Positions 7,138 through 14,545 of a DNA stretch of 39,279 bases are shown here, in pieces. Positions within the stretch are counted from its first letter, which is position 1; each line of letters opens with the position of its first letter. The position numbers and the translations under genes are program-made. Origin of the DNA: an uncultured Paenibacillus sp. (GTDB lineage: Bacteria > Bacillota > Bacilli > Paenibacillales > Paenibacillaceae); assembly GCA_937895345.1 (NCBI GenBank), contig CALAWP010000050.1, positions 1 to 39,279 of the forward strand, given 5' to 3'. The notes under the pieces were generated by a model. That model was not told the origin of the DNA. It was given only the letters and a program-made list of their open reading frames with translations, and did no database searches.

Positions 7138-8055
7138 TCAGGAAAATACCTTGACCGGCTTCAGCGCCGCCAGTTCCGCATCCGCCTCGTAAATGCCGAT
7201 AAAGCCGGCATGCCGCCCGTACAGCCTCACCAGCTCTCCGCCTTCGAACGCCGGAGGTTTACCTTCGGCCGAAACAAACTTGAACGCAATCTTTTGACCT
7301 CTTAACGCATCCGTTTCTTTGAACGCCTCGACTTCGGCCATGGACAGGTGGGCGACGGCCCGATCTGGCGGGATGAGCCGCGACGGAAGCTCTCCCGAAG
7401 CGGCAAGCTCCTGAATTTGTTCCATCGTCAAGCAGCTTTCCTTCGTAATGCCCGCCGACATGGTGCGCGTCAGCCCGGCCATCGTCGCCGGAACGCCTAA
7501 TGCCTTGCCGATATCGACGCACAGCGTGCGGATATACGTTCCCTTCGAGCATTGTACGGCAAATTCGATTTCCGGCTGCTCCCGGTCCAGATCGGCCCGC
7601 AGCAAGCGTATATCGTAAATGGTCGCTTCCCGGGCTTTCCGTTCCACCGTCTTGCCTTCGCGCGCCAGCTCGTACAACCGTTTGCCGTTCACCTTGACGG
7701 CGGAGAACATCGGCGGCACTTGAGCGATCGTTCCCCGGAACGACTGCAAAGCCGCAGCGATGTCGCTTTCGGACATCGGCGGCACGCTTACGCTCTCGAG
7801 AATCGTTCCCGTCATGTCTTCGGTATCGGTCGCGATGCCCAGCTTCAGCACCGCTTCATAAGCCTTCGGCCGCTCCTGCACATATTCGACGACGCGGGTC
7901 GCCCTTCCAAGACATACCGGCAGCACGCCGGTTACCATCGGATCGAGCGTTCCCGCATGGCCGATCCGCTTCATCCCCAGCAGACGCCGCAGCTTCGCTA
8001 CGACATCGTGCGATGTCCAGCCTTCCGGCTTCCATACCGCCAGGATGCCGTCCAT
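7138..8055 (-). CDS. truB: tRNA pseudouridine(55) synthase
   Basis: This 305-aa protein isomerises U55 in the T-loop of tRNAs. The catalytic Asp is D38 in GHAGTLDPMVTG. The second conserved segment KAYEAVLKLGIATDTEDMTG and the QVPPMFSAVKVNGKRLYELAR motif follow, and the end carries a small PUA-like extension (about residues 245-300). The start is ATG at 8055, one base after the nrnA stop, with AGAAAGG inside the nrnA end. The tight spacing indicates coupling. Confidence 0.97.
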   Translation of the reverse strand: MDGILAVWKPEGWTSHDVVAKLRRLLGMKRIGHAGTLDPMVTGVLPVCLGRATRVVEYVQERPKAYEAVLKLGIATDTEDMTGTILESVSVPPMSESDIAAALQSFRGTIAQVPPMFSAVKVNGKRLYELAREGKTVERKAREATIYDIRLLRADLDREQPEIEFAVQCSKGTYIRTLCVDIGKALGVPATMAGLTRTMSAGITKESCLTMEQIQELAASGELPSRLIPPDRAVAHLSMAEVEAFKETDALRGQKIAFKFVSAEGKPPAFEGGELVRLYGRHAGFIGIYEADAELAALKPVKVFS

Positions 8056-8056
8056 C

Positions 8057-9046
8057 TTACATCAACGCCTTTCTTGCCGCTTCCGTCAGCTTCTCGATCG
8101 CCTCGTTCAGCGGCCCTTCCATTCTGCAGCCCGAGGCGCGAACATGGCCGCCGCCTCCGAAAGTTTGCGCCACGGCCGATACGTCGGCCGCGCCGGCCGA
8201 GCGAAGGCTGGCCTTGACGCCGCCGTCCTCGGTTTCCTTAAAGAGGATGCCGACCTCGACGCCGTCCACGTTCAGCGCGTAGTTGACGATCCCCTCCATA
8301 TCCTCGGGGGACGCGCCGCAATCTTTCAAATCGTCCTTCGTCACATACAGCCATCCCAGCTTGCCGTCGTCCGCAAACGTCAGCCGGCTCAACGCCGTTT
8401 GAAGCAGCTTGAGCCGGCCCATCGTCATTTTTTCGAGCAGCGTATCGGCCAGCCGGCTTCCCGAAACGCCGACGGCCAACAGTCTGGCGGCGATTTCCAT
8501 AACGCGCGGACTCGTGTTTGAATAACGAAAGCCGCCCGTATCGGTCAGCAATCCCGTATATATGGCCGTTGCGCAGTCCAGATCCGGCTCCAGGCCGCCG
8601 CGCTCGATCAGATCGTACAAAATTTCTACCGTGGCTGCGGCTTCCGGGCGGATCACATTAACTGCGCCAAAGCCGTCGTTCGTCGGGTGGTGATCGATGT
8701 TAAGCAAACGGGCATCCGGTCCGAACAAGGCGGCGGCTTCGCCGATCCGCTTGAAATCGGCGCAGTCGACCGTGATGACCGCATCGAACGAACCTTCGAA
8801 AGACTGCGATTTCAAAGAAACGATGTCTTCGAACCGATAGAGAAATCCCAATCGGGAAGGCAACTCGCTTTCGTTGACGGGAAGAGCTTTTTTGCCGAAT
8901 TTTTCGAGCAGCCAGCATACGACGGAAGACGAGCTGATCGCGTCTCCGTCCGGATGGACATGGGACACGACCAGGAATGAAGCATGGCTTTGCATGAAAG
9001 CCAACGCTTCATCCAGCTGCCGGTTATAGTCTGCGTTGGCCGTCAT
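8057..9046 (-). CDS. nrnA: DHH-family nanoRNase / pAp phosphatase
   Basis: This 329-aa protein belongs to the NrnA type of the DHH/DHHA1 family, which degrades 2-5 nt RNA fragments and converts pAp to AMP. The DHH domain shows SHVHPDGDA (residues about 28-36), VDCAD and NIDHHPTN, all metal-binding motifs. The C-terminal DHHA1 domain ends with the RNA-binding GGGGHVRASG. The start is ATG at 9046 and overlaps the rbfA stop by 4 nt (ATGA). The setting between rbfA and truB is the normal Bacillus-type order. Confidence 0.94.
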   Translation of the reverse strand: MTANADYNRQLDEALAFMQSHASFLVVSHVHPDGDAISSSSVVCWLLEKFGKKALPVNESELPSRLGFLYRFEDIVSLKSQSFEGSFDAVITVDCADFKRIGEAAALFGPDARLLNIDHHPTNDGFGAVNVIRPEAAATVEILYDLIERGGLEPDLDCATAIYTGLLTDTGGFRYSNTSPRVMEIAARLLAVGVSGSRLADTLLEKMTMGRLKLLQTALSRLTFADDGKLGWLYVTKDDLKDCGASPEDMEGIVNYALNVDGVEVGILFKETEDGGVKASLRSAGAADVSAVAQTFGGGGHVRASGCRMEGPLNEAIEKLTEAARKALM

Positions 9047-9399
9047 AGGTTCCGGTTCCCGCCATTAAGCTCTTCCAGCAGCGATTCGATCCGGCTGCCG
9101 TATTCGATGCTGCTGTCGAACTTGAACTGGAGCTCGGGCGTATGCCGAAGCTTCATCCGCTTGCCCAGCTCCGAGCGAAGGAAGCCCGTGGCGCTGGCCA
9201 ATGCCTTCAAGGTCGCTTCCTTCTGCTCGTCGCTGCCGAGCACGCTCAAGTAAATACGGGACAGCGACAAATCGTTGGTCGTCTCCACCCCGGTTACGGT
9301 AATGAAGCCGATGCGCGGATCCTTCAGCTCCATCTGGATTATTTGGCTCAGTTCTTTTTTGATTTGTTCGTTGACGCGTCCGACGCGGTAATTCGCCAT
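9043..9399 (-). CDS. rbfA: ribosome-binding factor A
   Basis: This 118-aa single KH-like domain protein is needed for late 30S maturation (16S 5' end processing). Family residues include RVGRVNEQIKKELSQII at the start, the MELKDPRIGFITVTGVE segment and RIYLSVLG. The start is ATG at 9399, preceded by GAGGTGA at a suitable distance; an 11-residue upstream extension would run into infB-proximal sequence and matches no family member. It lies 7 nt after infB. Confidence 0.96.
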   Translation of the reverse strand: MANYRVGRVNEQIKKELSQIIQMELKDPRIGFITVTGVETTNDLSLSRIYLSVLGSDEQKEATLKALASATGFLRSELGKRMKLRHTPELQFKFDSSIEYGSRIESLLEELNGGNRNL

Positions 9400-9406
9400 C
9401 GCTTGA

Positions 9407-12070
9407 TCACCTCTCCACCGTTTCCATGACAAACGCCTCGATCATGTCTCCTTCTTTAATATCGCTAAAGCGTTCGAGGGTTATACCGCATTCAAAGCCT
9501 TGGGCGACTTCTTTCGCATCGTCCTTGAACCGTTTCAAGGAATCAATCTTGCCGGTGTATACGACGATTCCGCCGCGGATCAAGCGGGCTTCGCTGTTGC
9601 GCGTAATTTTGCCGTCGACGACCATGCAGCCCGCAATGGCTCCCACCTTGGACAATTTGAACACGTTGCGGACTTCGGCGTGGCCGATAACCGCTTCCTT
9701 GTAGATCGGATCGAGCATTCCTTTCATCGCCTGCTCGATTTCGTCGATGACCTTGTAGATGACCTGATGCATCCGAACGTCGACCTTCTCCTGAGCGATC
9801 GTCGCTTCGGCCTGCGGATCCGGACGAACGTTGAAGCCGATTACGATCGCGTTGGACGCGGATGCGAGGATAACGTCCGATTCCGTAATGGCGCCGACGC
9901 CCGAATGAATAATTTTGACGCGCACGCCTTCGATGTCGATCTTGGCGAGCGAGCCTTTGAGCGCTTCGGCGGAGCCTTGCACGTCGGCCTTGATAATGAC
10001 GTTAAGCTCCTTGATCTCGCCGTCCTTGATATGATTGTACAAATCGTCCAGCGTCACGCGGGTGTTGGCGCCCATCTCGGACTGGCGCTGCTTGGTCGCG
10101 CGGATTTCCGCAATCGAACGCGCCTTGCGCTCGTCTTCGAACACCATGAACGGATCGCCCGCTTGAGGCACTTCCGTCAAGCCCGTAATTTCCACCGGCG
10201 TGGAGGGACCCGCTTCCTTCAGCCGGCGTCCGCGGTCGTTCACCATCGCTCTGACGCGGCCGAAGCAGTTGCCCGCCACGAAGGCGTCCCCAATCTTCAG
10301 CGTACCGTGCTGTACGAGAATGCGAGCAACCGGGCCTTTGCCCTTGTCGAGCTCGGCTTCGATGACGGTAGCGCGTGCTCTCTTGTTCGGATTTGCCTTG
10401 AACTCGTTCACCTCGGCGACGAGCAGAATCATCTCCAGCAGGTTTTCCAAGCCGATGCGCTGCTTCGCGGACACTTCGACGAAAATCGTATCGCCGCCCC
10501 ACTCTTCGGGCACCAGCTCGTATTCGGTCATCTCCTGCTTGATCTTGTCGGCATTCGCCTCGGGTTTGTCGATCTTGTTGACCGCCACGATAATCGGCAC
10601 GTTTGCGGCTTTGGCGTGGTTGATCGCTTCCACCGTTTGCGGCATAATGCCGTCGTCCGCCGCAACGACAATAATCGTAATGTCCGTAACCTGAGCGCCG
10701 CGGGCGCGCATCAGCGTGAACGCTTCATGGCCCGGCGTATCGAGGAACGTAATCTTTTTGCCGTTGATCTCGACCTGGTAAGCGCCGATATGCTGCGTAA
10801 TGCCGCCGGCTTCGCCGCCGGTGACGTTCGTTTTGCGGATCGAGTCCAGCAGCGTCGTCTTGCCGTGGTCGACGTGACCCATAATGGTGACGACCGGAGG
10901 ACGCACTTGCAAATCCGCCTCGTCGTCCGTCTCTTCCACCGTTTCGAAGGCGTCATCCTCGACCGGAATTTTCACTTCGACCTCGACGCCGTATTCGCCC
11001 GCGATGAGCATAATGGCGTCCATGTCGACTTCTTGGTTGATCGTGGCCATAACGCCCAGGAACATCAGCTTTTTGATAACCTCGGAGGCGTCTTTATGCA
11101 GAAGCTTCGCCAAATCGCCGACCGTCAGCGTGCCGCGGACGATAATCTTCTTCGGCGTATTGTCGATCTTCTCCCGCGGAGGCTGGTTGTGCTGTCCTCT
11201 GCCGCCGCGTCCCTTGCCGTTGCGGTTGTTTCCTTTAAAGCCGTTCCGTCCGTCTTCGAACCGTTTGGAGCTGTCTTTGCCCTTAAACGATCTATTGTTA
11301 TTATTGGCGTTCCGATCGTTGCTTGCGCCGCTGAATCGCGAATCGCCGGAACGTCCGCCGCCCGTCGGAGCCGCTGGACGGTTGCCGCCGCCCGCCGTCT
11401 GCGGTCCGCGGTTGGCGCCGCCGCCGGACGGTCCGCGGCTGCCCTGCTGGCCGCCTTGCTGCGGACGGTTGTCGCTGCGTCCTCCGCCTTGCGGACGTCC
11501 GCCCGCCTGGCCCTGTCCTCCCGGAGGACGATTGCCGCCGCCTTGCTGCGGACGGTTGCCCCCTTGCGGACGGCTTCCGCTTGCTTGACCTTGGCTTTGC
11601 GGACGGCTGCCGCCCGCCTGTCCTTGTCCCTGGCTTTGCCCTTGCCCTTGCGGCCTGCCGCCGGTTTGCTGTCTGGAATCGCGCGGATTGCGCCCGTCGC
11701 GTCCTTGTCCTTCACGTCTTTCGCTGGTGGTTGGTTGAGTTTTCGTATTAATAGAGTTCATAGTCCCCTGTCTGTCTTGTGCGTTATTTTTTGATTCCTG
11801 CTGCTGCTGTGCGGCGCGCGGCGCCGCGGATACGGAAGGCCCGCCGCTTTCCTGCGCCCGCTTGGCCGCGGCGTTTGCCTTAATATCGCGGAAAAAGCCC
11901 TCCACTTTTTCGACCATCTGATTTTCCATGACGCTCATATGGTTGTTGACGGGCAAATTCAGCCTTTTAAGAATCGTAATAATTTCTTTGCTGCTCATAT
12001 TAAGCGACTTCGCGTATTCGTATACGCGCAGCTTGTCTTTATTGTCCTTGCCGTCTTGTTTGTTGCTCAA
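9407..12070 (-). CDS. infB: translation initiation factor IF-2
   Basis: This 887-aa GTPase places initiator tRNA on the 30S subunit and promotes subunit joining. The N-terminal IF2N module (RVYEYAKSLNMSSKEIITIL) spans residues 14-45. A low-complexity linker rich in Gly, Gln, Arg, Pro and Asn covers about residues 75-300. A second IF2N-like module follows. The G domain has GHVDHGKT near residue 400, DTPGHEAF and NKIDKP, followed by the C1/C2 domains. The start is TTG at 12070 with GGAGG 9 nt upstream; the first 32 nt overlap the end of ylxQ. No ATG fits before the conserved N-terminus. Confidence 0.97.
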   Translation of the reverse strand: MSNKQDGKDNKDKLRVYEYAKSLNMSSKEIITILKRLNLPVNNHMSVMENQMVEKVEGFFRDIKANAAAKRAQESGGPSVSAAPRAAQQQQESKNNAQDRQGTMNSINTKTQPTTSERREGQGRDGRNPRDSRQQTGGRPQGQGQSQGQGQAGGSRPQSQGQASGSRPQGGNRPQQGGGNRPPGGQGQAGGRPQGGGRSDNRPQQGGQQGSRGPSGGGANRGPQTAGGGNRPAAPTGGGRSGDSRFSGASNDRNANNNNRSFKGKDSSKRFEDGRNGFKGNNRNGKGRGGRGQHNQPPREKIDNTPKKIIVRGTLTVGDLAKLLHKDASEVIKKLMFLGVMATINQEVDMDAIMLIAGEYGVEVEVKIPVEDDAFETVEETDDEADLQVRPPVVTIMGHVDHGKTTLLDSIRKTNVTGGEAGGITQHIGAYQVEINGKKITFLDTPGHEAFTLMRARGAQVTDITIIVVAADDGIMPQTVEAINHAKAANVPIIVAVNKIDKPEANADKIKQEMTEYELVPEEWGGDTIFVEVSAKQRIGLENLLEMILLVAEVNEFKANPNKRARATVIEAELDKGKGPVARILVQHGTLKIGDAFVAGNCFGRVRAMVNDRGRRLKEAGPSTPVEITGLTEVPQAGDPFMVFEDERKARSIAEIRATKQRQSEMGANTRVTLDDLYNHIKDGEIKELNVIIKADVQGSAEALKGSLAKIDIEGVRVKIIHSGVGAITESDVILASASNAIVIGFNVRPDPQAEATIAQEKVDVRMHQVIYKVIDEIEQAMKGMLDPIYKEAVIGHAEVRNVFKLSKVGAIAGCMVVDGKITRNSEARLIRGGIVVYTGKIDSLKRFKDDAKEVAQGFECGITLERFSDIKEGDMIEAFVMETVER

Positions 12071-12392
12071 TAGGATCCACCTCCGTATTTTGGCTCAGAT
12101 GACTCGCGATCATTTGTCCGAAAGGTCCGTCGGTCACGGCCAATACGACGCGCTCCGCCTTGCCGATCGCCTGGCCCAGCCTCTGCCGGTCGTAAGCGAC
12201 CGCTATCGGAACGCCGTATGTGCCGCATTTGTCGCGGAATTTCTTCTTGGTATTGTCGGATGCGTCGCCGGCGATAAGGACGAGCGAAGCCTTCCCTCCC
12301 CGGACCGCCTTCAGCACCAGCTCGTCGCCGGTAATCAGCTTGCCCGCCCGCATGGCCATGCCGATTTGGGACAACGCCTTGTCAGGCTTCAT
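12039..12392 (-). CDS. ylxQ: L7Ae/L30e-like RNA-binding protein YlxQ
   Basis: This 117-aa protein belongs to the ribosomal L7Ae family, whose members bind kink-turn RNA. Visible signatures are ALSQIGMAMRAGKLITGDELVLKAVRGGKASLVLIAGDAS at the front and PIAVAYDRQRLGQAIG in the middle. The final ~20 residues extend past the usual fold and overlap infB by 32 nt. It starts at ATG 12392, 11 nt inside ylxR. The cellular role is not settled; the position beside ylxR and infB is conserved in Firmicutes. Confidence 0.92.
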   Translation of the reverse strand: MKPDKALSQIGMAMRAGKLITGDELVLKAVRGGKASLVLIAGDASDNTKKKFRDKCGTYGVPIAVAYDRQRLGQAIGKAERVVLAVTDGPFGQMIASHLSQNTEVDPIEQQTRRQGQ

Positions 12393-12693
12393 CCGGCGTC
12401 AGCTCCTTGGCGGCGATAAATTCATCCTCTACCGCGACAAAATCTTTTTCCAGCCGATCATAGATGTCTTCGCCTACGGGATGCTTCAACGCCCGGTCCA
12501 GCGCCTTCGACTTCTTGGCCAGCTTGAAGCATGCAAGCTTGCCGCAGAGATACGCGCCGCGGCCGGCTTTCTTGCCTGTCAGATCAATCTGAACCTCTTC
12601 GGCCGGTGTCCGCACTACCCGGATAAGCTCCTTCTTCGGCATCATTTCATTGCAGGCGACGCATTTGCGAAGCGGTACTTTCCTCGGTCTCAC
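12382..12693 (-). CDS. ylxR: YlxR family RNA-binding protein (RnpM)
   Basis: This 103-aa basic protein of the DUF448/YlxR family has the conserved start PLRKCVACNEMMPKKELIRVVRT (Cys pair C11/C14) and the RGAYLCGKLACFKLAKK segment with a second Cys pair. From memory, the Bacillus protein has been reported to bind and modulate RNase P. The C-terminal tail is acidic and overlaps ylxQ by 11 nt. The start is ATG at 12693, preceded by AAGGAGGGTG. It sits 42 nt after nusA. Confidence 0.93.
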   Translation of the reverse strand: MRPRKVPLRKCVACNEMMPKKELIRVVRTPAEEVQIDLTGKKAGRGAYLCGKLACFKLAKKSKALDRALKHPVGEDIYDRLEKDFVAVEDEFIAAKELTPDEA

Positions 12694-12735
12694 CGCACAC
12701 CCTCCTTATGTCAAATCGATCGATTCCGTCTACTA

Positions 12736-13833
12736 TTAATCGATGGACACGGAATCCTGATGCATCGTGCCCGTCGCGGACTTCGGACGCCCGTATTCCT
12801 GCTCGGCCTGCGTCTCGCTTTTGATGTCGATTTTCCAGCCGGTCAGCTTGGCCGCCAGCCTCGCGTTTTGCCCTTTGATGCCGATCGCCAGCGACAGCTG
12901 GTAATCCGGCACGATGACGCGCGCCATCTTTTCCTGCTCGAACACGATCACTTCCAGCACCTTGGACGGGCTGAGCGCGTTCGCCACGTATTCCTCCACA
13001 TTTTCCGACCAGCGGACGATATCGATCTTCTCGCCCTTCAGCTCGTTCACGATCGTCTGCACGCGCATTCCCTTCTGGCCGACGCAGGAGCCGACCGGAT
13101 CGACTTCGGCGTTGCGGGAATGAACGGCGATCTTCGAACGGAAACCCGCTTCGCGCGCAACGGAGCGAATTTCGACGACGCCGTCGTAAATTTCGGGCAC
13201 TTCCAGCTCGAACAGCCGTTTCAGGAGACCGGGATGAGTGCGGGACAAAATGATTTGAGGCCCTTTGGTCGTATTTTCAACTTTCGTAATATACGATTTG
13301 ACGCGGTCGCCGTGCTTGAACTTGTCGGCGGGCATCAGCTCGGTAAGCGGCAGCACCGCCTCGACCTTGCCCAGATCGACAAACAGGTTGCGCATGTCCT
13401 GGCGCTGGACGATGCCGTTGACGATATCTTCTTCCTTGTCGATAAAAGCGTTGTAGATCAAGCCTCTCTCCGCTTCGCGGATGCGCTGCGTCACGACCTG
13501 CTTCGCCGTCTGAGCCGCAATGCGGCCGAAATCTCTCGGCGTAACCTCGATTTCGGCAATATCGTCCAAATGATAGTGCGGATTGATTTCGCGGGCCGCC
13601 TCGACCGATATTTCGAGTCTCGGATCCAGCACCTCGTCCACGACCGTCTTCCGGGCATACACTTTAATGACGCCCGAATGGCGGTTGATGTCCACTCTCA
13701 CGTTTTGCGCGGTGTTGAAGTTTCTTTTGTAGCTGGAGATAAGCGCAGCCTCAATCGCTTCCAGGAGCACATCCTTCGCGATTCCCTTTTCCCGTTCGAT
13801 TTCGTTCAGCGCCTCAATAAAATCCATACTCAT
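12736..13833 (-). CDS. nusA: transcription termination/antitermination factor NusA
   Basis: This 365-aa protein binds RNA polymerase and controls pausing, termination and antitermination. The N-terminal RNAP-binding domain (MDFIEALNEIEREKGIAKDVLLEAIEAAL) runs to about residue 125. The S1 domain is about 130-200, followed by two KH domains (PVGSCVGQKGMRVQTIVNEL near 240 and SLAIGIKGQNARLAAKLTGW near 315). As usual in Firmicutes there are no C-terminal acidic repeats. The start is ATG at 13833, chosen because AAAGGGGG lies 12 nt upstream; a 30-residue extension is not conserved. Confidence 0.97.
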   Translation of the reverse strand: MSMDFIEALNEIEREKGIAKDVLLEAIEAALISSYKRNFNTAQNVRVDINRHSGVIKVYARKTVVDEVLDPRLEISVEAAREINPHYHLDDIAEIEVTPRDFGRIAAQTAKQVVTQRIREAERGLIYNAFIDKEEDIVNGIVQRQDMRNLFVDLGKVEAVLPLTELMPADKFKHGDRVKSYITKVENTTKGPQIILSRTHPGLLKRLFELEVPEIYDGVVEIRSVAREAGFRSKIAVHSRNAEVDPVGSCVGQKGMRVQTIVNELKGEKIDIVRWSENVEEYVANALSPSKVLEVIVFEQEKMARVIVPDYQLSLAIGIKGQNARLAAKLTGWKIDIKSETQAEQEYGRPKSATGTMHQDSVSID

Positions 13834-13870
13834 TGGAAAGTTGTTCCCCCTTTCATAGTAAAAGCGATTG

Positions 13871-14332
13871 CTAGAACACGACGGCAAGCCTGGCGCTTGC
13901 AACCTTGGCGTAAGGCACGGCATGCTCCCGCTTGCCGATGCGGATCGTGACGGTATCTCCGTCGAACCCGGTCAGCAAGCCTTCGAATTCCTTCGAGCCG
14001 TCGACCGGCTCATAGGTCGTCACAAACACGTGCTTGCCGATCGCTTTGCGCACATCGTCGGCTTTTTTGAGCGGTCTTTCGGCCCCCGGCGAGGAAACTT
14101 CAAGAAAATATGCTCCAGGCACAGGGTCGTTTTTGTCCAGCTGCTCGCTGACGTATTCGCTGATCCGGCCGCATTCGTCTATGTCGATGCCGCCCTCCTT
14201 GTCTATAAAGAGACGAAGGAACCAGTTGCTTCCTTCCTTGACGTATTCGATATCGACCAGCTCAAAGCCCTGTTCATTGAGATATGGCAGCACCATGGCC
14301 TCAACGGCGGATTTGATAGTGGATGTGCTCAA
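13871..14332 (-). CDS. rimP: ribosome maturation factor RimP
   Basis: This 153-aa protein acts in 30S assembly and is the first gene of the nusA-infB operon. Family motifs are GFELVDIEYVKEGSNWFLRLFIDKEGGI in the N-terminal half, the VSSPGAERPL signature near residue 80, and a C-terminal SH3-like domain (FEGLLTGFDGDTVTI). The start is TTG at 14332, preceded by AGGAGG with a 10-nt spacer; the next ATG lies inside the conserved region. The upstream region has a near-consensus promoter and a structured leader. Confidence 0.96.
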   Translation of the reverse strand: MSTSTIKSAVEAMVLPYLNEQGFELVDIEYVKEGSNWFLRLFIDKEGGIDIDECGRISEYVSEQLDKNDPVPGAYFLEVSSPGAERPLKKADDVRKAIGKHVFVTTYEPVDGSKEFEGLLTGFDGDTVTIRIGKREHAVPYAKVASARLAVVF

Positions 14333-14375
14333 GTTGGATGTACCTCCTGTTTCTCTAAACGCATCGTCATTTCAG

Positions 14376-14456
14376 AGGGGCAATGGAGAGAACCCTCGGA
14401 TTTCGTATCGTTGTTTTGCGGTTACAAAACGTAAAGAGTGGGTTTCCCCACTCTTT
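14376..14456 (-). promoter_or_regulatory. structured leader of the rimP operon (three stem-loops)
   Basis: Reading the minus strand after the promoter, three hairpins follow one another. The first is AAAGAGTGGG-GAAA-CCCACTCTTT (14456-14433), a perfect 10-bp stem with a GAAA loop. The second is GTTTTG-TAACCG-CAAAAC (14430-14413). The third pairs GAGGG with CCCTC (about 14398-14376). The first resembles an intrinsic terminator but lacks a long T-run. Because it lies between promoter and gene it may attenuate or stabilise the transcript. I recall similar GAGTGGG/CCCACTC hairpins before rimP in other Firmicutes. Confidence 0.7.
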
Positions 14457-14492
14457 AATCACCAAGTCTCTATCCACAGCATTGCCACAAAA

Positions 14493-14521
14493 ATTATAAC
14501 ATAATCGCATATACGTGACAA
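14493..14521 (-). promoter_or_regulatory. sigma-A promoter of the rimP-nusA-infB operon
   Basis: In the minus sense TTGTCA (14521-14516), a 17-nt spacer and a perfect TATAAT (14498-14493). It stands 25 bp downstream of polC and about 160 bp before the rimP start. This is the best-matching promoter in the window. Confidence 0.9.
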
Positions 14522-14545
14522 GAAATGATTTCTAATCGCAATCCG

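Noticed and set aside
9500..11794. 764-codon plus-strand open frame opposite infB
   Set aside because: It mirrors the GC-biased codons of infB, has no recognisable motif or ribosome binding site, and infB is unmistakable. Similar shadows opposite polC (15056-18691), cheA (34004-35641) and fapA (29031-30668) were rejected for the same reason.
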